A stretch of 64,000 nucleotides of DNA from Lyophyllum atratum (lineage: Eukaryota > Basidiomycota > Agaricomycetes > Agaricales > Lyophyllaceae), in NCBI GenBank assembly GCA_014905825.1, contig JACGCN010000030.1, forward strand, positions 186,001-250,000. The letters run 5' to 3'. The position numbers and the translations under genes were made by a program. Positions 58,146 through 64,000 of the stretch are shown in pieces; the first letter of the stretch is position 1; the number at the start of each line of letters is the position of its first letter. The notes beneath the pieces are model-generated. The model saw only the letters and a list, made by a program, of their open reading frames with translations, made no database searches and was not told the DNA's origin.

Positions 58146-59447
58146 CTATGGCGTGTCCGGGACGTGAGGCTCGGGTTCGGAGCTTTCAGAGTCAAGGTCC
58201 GTATTGCGCGAGTCGATGGTAGTGGTGAAGGATATGTTCGTGGTGAGTTCGAGGCCGCTGGCGGGAGGCGTGCGCATCTTCAACCTTTGCATGTTGAGGA
58301 TAAGGCGGCAAGTCTGGACATGTTTTAGGGAGGATCTGACATGAGCGAAAGAACAGGGAACGTACAAAGATCGAAAGGAGCGATATGGGCCACCTATGGA
58401 CAAATGAGTGGATACCACGATATACAGACGAAGCGGCACGTACGGGAACATCACTTGTGCTACTACTGGGATTAAGAAGGTATATGGGGTGACCGTTGCT
58501 AGAAGTACTGAGAAGCAAGGACATGAGCCCGGTAGGAGATATGATGAAATAGAGCCCTTACCACTGACAACAGCAAAAATCCACGCTCCGTCCCGCAACA
58601 TCAGTTGAACGATGGGTGCACGCTCCGACCCGCCTAATCTTCCGACATTTCTCTTTTGGACGGTCAAAATCCAAAGGAAGGTGTGCCTCATCAAGGCAAA
58701 TACGCTTTAAAGCCAGTGATTGTCAGCAGGGACACAAAGGCCAGATAGCTACACACGCACCTGAAGTAAGCGAATTCGTGAGGCGCCTTTCGTATCACAC
58801 ATGCAGCGTCGAATTTCACTCGAGTTAACGTGCGAATACCGCAGACGATCGAAGCAACCACCCCAGCGGCCATAGTGGCGATAAGCAGTTTAGCGATGCT
58901 CCGATTTTGATAATACAATGCGTATACTGTTCATATGTCGTCGAAAGAAATAAATAAAAAGGCGAGAGAAACGTACGTCGTAGGGACAACACCACCTCGA
59001 GCGTAAACATTAAGCCCACAAAGGACAGCAGCTGCAACGCGAACCAACCAGCACAGACAGAACTTCGGACGGTCATTGGCGCTAGAGGACCCAGCACCAC
59101 TCCAATATTGGCGCTAACATGGAAGATTTCAGGAAGAGTATCTGAAAGCTGAAAGAACCACGCACAACTGAGAGCAAATCCCGAAATATCGCGAAAATAT
59201 GTATATCCGCTTCACCGCCCTGTTCGGAGCACTGAACCTATCAATACCCGATATGAGATGTGAATCATCCTAGCAATCTCACTTCCAAATATGCTCGTAC
59301 TCGTGGTGGTAAGTGATCAGGGTGTCCCATACCGATACAGTCAATGCCGCCACTATGACAGGTGTCAGGGTTCTTCGTCGATCATTGAACGAGTATGAAA
59401 GAAGACTCACAAGCTGAGGAGTTCCGAATGAAGTGCGCTGGCTGCAT
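58146..59447 (-). CDS. DUF6533-type seven-transmembrane protein
   Basis: Eight short exons: 59447-59411, 59352-59283, 59231-59166, 59113-58977, 58926-58761, 58704-58562, 58507-58416 and 58313-58146. Introns are 50-60 nt except the last (102 nt). Every phase fits, giving 292 residues. Marks of this basidiomycete family: VWDTLITYHHEYEHIW near the N-terminus, RYFGICSQFANIG, a Cys-containing CAGWFALQLLSFVGLMFTLE, LYALYYQNRSIAKLL, the SVFALMRHTFLWILT segment, and VQLMLRDGAWIFAVVSG before ATVTPYTFLIPVV. It ends with RLILNMQRLKMRTPP and a Ser/Glu-rich cytosolic tail. Function is unknown; the topology is receptor-like. The last intron could be skipped, which would change only the tail junction. Confidence 0.8.
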
Positions 59448-60482
59448 ATACAATGAAAGTGGAGAAAAGACCGTGGGGGGAGAGGGTGGGCGCTGCTCGG
59501 CGTTGAAAGGTACAACCAGGGCGTTATAAAGAAAGTTCGAGTGATCAACACAAGGTCCTCGGCTACTAGGAGGTCACCGGTCCACCCAAATATAGACTTC
59601 GTTTCCCACACATTGATGATTCTGATGGCGGTACGAACCTGAAATTGCTGCCTTGACCCTGCCCACGCTAGACCTCTATCACTGGCAGAATTAGACTTTC
59701 CGTCATCATCAGCAGCGCCGACCAAGAGCAGCCAAGAGCAGGTCAACCATTATGAAGTCCCGCAGTTATAGGCAGTTGCCCTTTCAATACCCCACAATTT
59801 TACGCGAATCGTTCAAAGCAGCTTGGCCGGCGTGCGTGGAACCAAGTTGGGGTCGTTCAAATAAACTGCATGGTCGTATCGGATACGTTGAAAACAACAC
59901 CAGCGCTGCTCCAAGCAGACGACGATGCAACAAGTATAAAGAATTCACGATTGCGTTGACTCGCGACTCAGAATGCAAGTCGATGCAGGAATCTGTTATA
60001 AAAGAGACGGGCCAACACGGCCTCCCTAGGTGCAGAACATATACACCAGGCACGCTCCATGGCCATGAATGCCCGAAAGATACAGGCACATATAGAGCAG
60101 GATGAGCTCATATACTAAGTTATCAAGAGTGGTTCGAAAGATAGCGAATGAGGGAGGTGCTGGGATTCAGCAGGGGTTTTGGGGCAGAGTTCACAAGGCG
60201 AGACCCATGCCGTTGGCACGGGTCGTAAGCTTGCAAACATCGACAGTCATGACATACCTGGCACCTGATTGATTATGCCATCATCATGCTTGGCCTGCCA
60301 GAATACTCTCCGGAAGCATCGGATGGAGAGCGATGCTGTATACAGTTCTGAGCTTAACGACAACAGAATCGCATCCGAATCCGAGCCTGCAACATGCAAC
60401 TAGGGTCTATCTTGCTCTACAATCCACAAAAACAAACAACACGAAAGCAACGTCCGAAGGGAGTGAGGCGAGAGGGACGCTC
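59448..60482. other. Intergenic, no gene seen
   Basis: 1 kb between two minus-strand genes; it should contain the DUF6533-type gene's promoter. Short frames only. Confidence 0.45.
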
Positions 60483-62071
60483 CTACTCTGCGTCCTCAGC
60501 GGTACGCTGCTGCCTCCTGGCCTTCTTGGCAGCATTCGCGGCAGCGGCCTTGGCCTTCTTCGCTTCGGCACGGGCAACCTGGAGACATGCGATGTCAGCC
60601 TCGGCTCATGAGAAACACGAGGTGCTAAACAAGAAACTCACCTTCTCTTCTTCCTCTTTCTTCTTAGCCTCCTCCTCGGCCTGCTTCTTCTCCTCCTCTT
60701 CCTGTGCCTTCGTCTTCTTCGCAGGCTTGCCTGGCTGCGACGCAGCCTTCTTCGCCTCGCGCGCCTCCTTCTCTGCCTGCTTGATCATCTTGATCCGGGG
60801 ATCGAGGCTAGGCACACCGTATGATTAGCATTTGATCATCCAAGACCCAATGATCATGCGCCGGGGAGGGAGTAACTTACCTAAGCGTCAGATCGACGAG
60901 GCTACGCAGCTTGGCCGTGTCCTCCTTCTTTCTCCGCGCGCGCTCCGACTTATTCTTCTTCTCCGTATAGCGTTTGTCGTCGCGGCTGCCAAAAAAATCA
61001 GGATTGGGGTATCGGAGCTGTAGGAAGGCACGAACCTGTCGCTCCCCTCGTTGACCTCCTTATCCCACCACTCAAAGCTACGCCAGCTGTCGAAGTTGTA
61101 CCAGGCGTCGTAGAAGCCCTCGACCTCTGCCTTGCTTGCGTCGAGCTTCCCAAGACTCGGCACGGGCTGCACGCGCGAGAAGCGCTTGTAGAGCTCGAAG
61201 ATCGGGGTGAAGGTCTTGAAAAATTCGAGTTTCTTGGTCTGGATTAAGCGTCCCTGACGTTAGTGCTATCGTCTAGGACGGAAGAGGCTATGGATATCGA
61301 CCTTGTATTCGGCAGCGGTGATACCCGCTATATCCTCTTCAGCCTCGAGGAAGGCGGGATCGACGGAATCGAATTGACGGCGCTTTTCAGCATTCGTGAG
61401 GACTTCGTGCGCTTTTTGTATGCATTTGAAGAAGGCGTCGTCGTTGGTGTTTTGGTTTACGTTGATGCCGAGGATGGTCTCGTTGGGCGTAATCGTCGAC
61501 GCCTTTTTATCGGGATGGTGCTTCAGCACCTTTTTACGATCTAAATTATTTCCATGAGAATCTACAGCAGAAGATATGAGATGAAGTAGAAGACGTACGA
61601 GCGACCTTGATCTGGCCGGCAGTTGCCTGATACCTGAACTTGGACAGACCGAGAACGGCGTAATGATCTTGTTTCTACAAATTCCGCGACGATTTCCAAT
61701 TAGCATATGGAAAAGTGAATTTAAAGGTATTAAAGTGAACGCACCTTCCATTCCTTGGGATCAAGCGCCAAAAGCTCCGCTGGCTCTTCCTCCTCACCCA
61801 CATCAAGATCGTCTTCGTCGCCGCCCTCGGATGCGAGCAGTTTCTCTTTGGCTTCACGTTCCGTCGCCAGGTGTGCGTCGAAAGACTCAAAATCGTGGGC
61901 GTGGTGCAAGGCGAGGCGCAGATGGTTAAGATGAGCCTGACCGACGGGCAGCAGGACACGGTGGCCCGTAGGGTGCGGCGTAGAGATGCGAGAGCTGGAA
62001 GACGCCGCGGGGGGCGTGTAACCCTTGGGGAGAACGGGTGCGGCGATGGGCAGCGTTAGGACGGTCGCCAT
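60483..62071 (-). CDS. ZUO1: Zuotin, J-protein of the ribosome-associated complex
   Basis: Seven exons: 62071-61745, 61674-61599, 61540-61302, 61253-61036, 60985-60881, 60807-60642 and 60578-60483. Introns are 48-73 nt; all phases fit; 408 residues. Zuotin with Ssz1 stimulates Hsp70 Ssb on nascent chains at the ribosome exit. The J-domain follows the N-terminal ~110 residues: DHYAVLGLSKFRYQATAGQI, and KKVLKHHPDKKAS with the HPD motif. Next come the zuotin homology words NDDAFFKCIQKAHEVLTNAE, FFKTFTPIFELYKRFSRVQP and VEGFYDAWYNFDSWRSFEWW. The charged ribosome-binding region RDDKRYTEKKNKSERARRKK follows, and the end is Lys/Glu/Ala-rich (KKARRQQRTAEDAE). There is no SANT domain, as in yeast Zuo1 and unlike animal DNAJC2. 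Confidence 0.95.
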
Positions 62072-62192
62072 TTTGTAGTCGTGAAGGTCAAAAATGGATG
62101 CGATCGTGCCTGCATGAGTGCAACTTTTTTTCTGTTGTGTTGTGATTTGTTGTGCATCGCCTTCCGTAATAGGCGGGACGGGCAAAAAGTAA

Positions 62193-62275
62193 CTGTCCCA
62201 GAGAGACTTGAACTCTCGATCTTCCGATTGGAGAGTATAACAGTCGGACGCCGTAACCAACTAAGCCATGGGACA
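62193..62275 (-). tRNA. tRNA-Asn (anticodon GTT) with ~9-nt intron
   Basis: Acceptor stem TGTCCCA pairs with TGGGACA. The D-arm, anticodon arm (TCCGA/TCGGA, loop CTGTTA) and T-arm are the same as in 35,009-35,092. The intron is one base shorter (about TACTCTCCA). Confidence 0.92.
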
Positions 62276-63041
62276 TGCGTTAAACTTCTTGCACCTTGAA
62301 ATGTAGTTATAGATATGACTGGAGGCCGTAACGATATGTTCAACGGGGAGAGGAAGGTAGAGAAGGTCGAGGTCAGAGGGAAGTTGCGTTTTTCTAACAG
62401 GAAGATAGGTCAGATGATGCCGAAGGTCACAGAGGCATTGTCAAGCAATAACGTCCAATATCGCTGCGTTCTGACTTACTTATGTCGCTCTCCAGCACGA
62501 GTCTGTCCGTGCCGGTTCTCTCAGCATTTGACCAGTAATCTTGTGTGGAGTAGCAGTCGCTTCCACCGAAGATTGGAAAATGGGGACCTGAGAGCGACCT
62601 CAGAATCGGGTTTCAAGTGGACGGAGGTGCGGACTTACAAGCACCATTGGCCTCTCGTATTTGATCGGTGTTTAAATTTTTATTTACGCTAGTCCAATGT
62701 CGCCAAAATGGGTGCCCCGGTGACACGGCGCGTTTCAAACAGTCGCATACGAAACGTCGCGCGTTTCGAGACTGTTCGGCGGCGGTCTCATTGACCACGC
62801 GTGGGGATGTTACGAATACGAGACCGTACCCACCTAGAAGAGGGGCAAGGCAATTGAGACTTCCCCCAGGGATTCTCTTATTGACTTTTCTTCTCTAGGT
62901 AATTCTCTCTTTATCCCGAGGGATTTTTCGTATTGACGCCTTCGCTTAGCGCGTTCACTTAGGGCACCGATTATTTTTCGTGTTCATAAATACATCGCGC
63001 TTGCTCAACCCAAGTCAGAATCCTTCTAAGTCAGACGTAGT
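62276..63041. promoter_or_regulatory. Upstream region of the gag-like ORF, possible LTR end
   Basis: 0.75 kb without a gene. CATAAATA at 62986-62993 is a TATA-like box 49 bases before the gag-like ATG. A sequence starting TGTTACGAATACGAGACC at about 62,808 could be the beginning of an LTR, but the partner LTR would lie outside the window. Confidence 0.35.
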
Positions 63042-64000
63042 ATGACAGGTCATGGAGACGATCCCCCACAGCAACCACCTGTCGCTTCTGGATCGACTGC
63101 GGCCTCCAGACGCCCTGCAGGACCATCTGCTAACCCAGGAGCCCCTCATGGCGAACCCGGGCGACCGGGGGTCACCACCCGTTCCACTGCTGGAACGACT
63201 CAGCTCCCCGGGCCGGGACCTTCAGCCACCCCTGTATCCCATGGGTCCTCAGCCGCTTCTAGCTCGACTCTCCCTTCCCAGCCTACGGGAGCCGTGTCCA
63301 CCACCATGGGTTTCCAGATCGAACTCTCCAGACAAGTCGAAGCGATCCTTGACGACTTCCGGCAGGGGAAGCTTGAAAAAGGGGCGGCCTCCTTATCCGT
63401 CTTCAAAATTCTTAGCTTCTCGGCAGGGGACGAGGTGGCGAAGGAGCTCGCCATCAAGGAGTACCTTTCTGCCCTTGACGACATTCACCGTGAAATCCAA
63501 TCAGCCACTCGACGCGGAGAAGGAGCGGGGGCGGCACTCGCACAGAATGCACTCAGACCTCCCGGTGCCGAAGAACCCAACGGCGCCCGGGAGCCGGGGG
63601 AACCTGACGATGACCAGGCACTCGAGAGATTCCTCAACGAGGAGCAATCCCGCATCCGCGCGCGGGAGAAGTCCATCTCCTCTGATGATAACGACGACGG
63701 GGGGAGAAAGAAGAGAAAGCTCGCCGTCAGTGACATGCCGTGGTTTAAAAAGGAAACCGTCGCGCAGCAGGTCCAGCGCACCCAATGCAAGCTCACGCAG
63801 GAAATACTCGCTCGCTTCGCGAAGGACCCGGTATTTGTCAAGCGATGCCTTATGTCCAGTTGTTCCGCCCCTCCAGGATTCCCCGAGTGGGACGCGGTCA
63901 TCCGAGGAACCGCTGTCAACCTCCATTCCGTCTTCTCGGCCATCCACTCCATCATCCCTCCTAAAGAGGAGTCTGGCCGCGTGGGAGACACTGAGATCCG
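63042..64000 (+). CDS. Gag-like ORF of a retroelement (3' end outside window)
   Basis: From ATG at 63042 (MTGHGDDPPQQPPVASGST) the frame stays open to the window end, 319 codons. The N-terminal ~90 residues are Pro/Ser/Thr/Gly-rich and disordered. A helical part follows (FQIELSRQVEAILDDFRQGK, ELAIKEYLSALDDIHREIQS), then an acidic and basic linker (SSDDNDDGGRKKRKLAVSDM) and PWFKKETVAQQVQRTQCKLT. In mushrooms, ORFs with this layout and a DMPWF-like word precede reverse transcriptase and integrase in LTR elements; that is my basis for the call. No zinc knuckle is seen yet. Confidence 0.6.
   Translation, partial: MTGHGDDPPQQPPVASGSTAASRRPAGPSANPGAPHGEPGRPGVTTRSTAGTTQLPGPGPSATPVSHGSSAASSSTLPSQPTGAVSTTMGFQIELSRQVEAILDDFRQGKLEKGAASLSVFKILSFSAGDEVAKELAIKEYLSALDDIHREIQSATRRGEGAGAALAQNALRPPGAEEPNGAREPGEPDDDQALERFLNEEQSRIRAREKSISSDDNDDGGRKKRKLAVSDMPWFKKETVAQQVQRTQCKLTQEILARFAKDPVFVKRCLMSSCSAPPGFPEWDAVIRGTAVNLHSVFSAIHSIIPPKEESGRVGDTEI

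Noticed and set aside
62808..63041. Defined 5' LTR of the gag-like element
   Set aside because: A TG start is visible but no primer-binding site or matching 3' LTR lies in the window, so the boundary is not supported.

Overview
The window is a nuclear segment of a basidiomycete fungus, most likely an Agaricomycete. Introns are dense and short (mostly 50-70 nt, GT-AG). The gene families are typical of mushrooms: FunK1 kinase, a DUF6533-type 7-TM protein, a DUF6729 exonuclease fusion, a Plavaka-type transposase, an SRPK-like kinase with many introns and a caspase-domain protein. Housekeeping genes have clear orthologues: alanine aminotransferase, EMC8, CCC1/VIT1, Hikeshi, Zuotin, tRNA-Leu and two tRNA-Asn. 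All gene models were built by hand from reading frames, splice signals and family memory; no database was searched.

Layout. 1-1.5 kb: 3' part of a Plavaka-type transposase gene, followed by an exact-period 178-bp tandem array (1.73-2.54 kb). 3.8-5.5 kb: alanine aminotransferase (minus). 6.4-11.7 kb: a nine-exon gene of 1,619 codons joining AT-hooks, a DUF6729-like zinc region, a DDE-like domain and a DEDDy 3'-5' exonuclease (minus). 12.7-30.6 kb: an array of five related F-box-like genes (minus), every one with a broken frame, with an intact EMC8 gene, a 396-bp tandem duplication and a pair of secreted papain-fold-like genes between them. One F-box copy is interrupted by a 1,673-bp DNA element with perfect 28-bp terminal inverted repeats and a 6-bp target duplication; the element carries a broken fragment of a TCF25-like host gene. 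31.8-34.2 kb: caspase-domain protein. 34.6-38.7 kb: two tRNAs, CCC1-type transporter, short-chain dehydrogenase and Hikeshi. 40.5-42 kb: SRPK-like pseudokinase. 43-48 kb: low coding density with a diverged segmental duplication and a secreted Lys/Ala-rich protein. 48.2-49.1 kb: proline-iminopeptidase-like hydrolase. 50-51.3 kb: decayed WRN-like exonuclease. 52.1-54.5 kb: FunK1 kinase. 54.9-56.9 kb: convergent pair of broken P-loop GTPase genes. 58.1-59.4 kb: DUF6533-type membrane protein. 60.5-62.1 kb: Zuotin, then tRNA-Asn. 63.0 kb to the end: 5' part of a gag-like retroelement ORF.

The region mixes conserved genes having perfect exon phases with accessory genes that carry frameshifts. The intact long genes make sequencing error an unlikely general cause of the frameshifts, so I read the F-box, GTPase and exonuclease loci as a decaying accessory zone shaped by tandem duplication and transposition. 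The strongest single observation is the gene-capturing transposon at 20,159-21,831, whose removal leaves the host F-box exon in frame across the junction.
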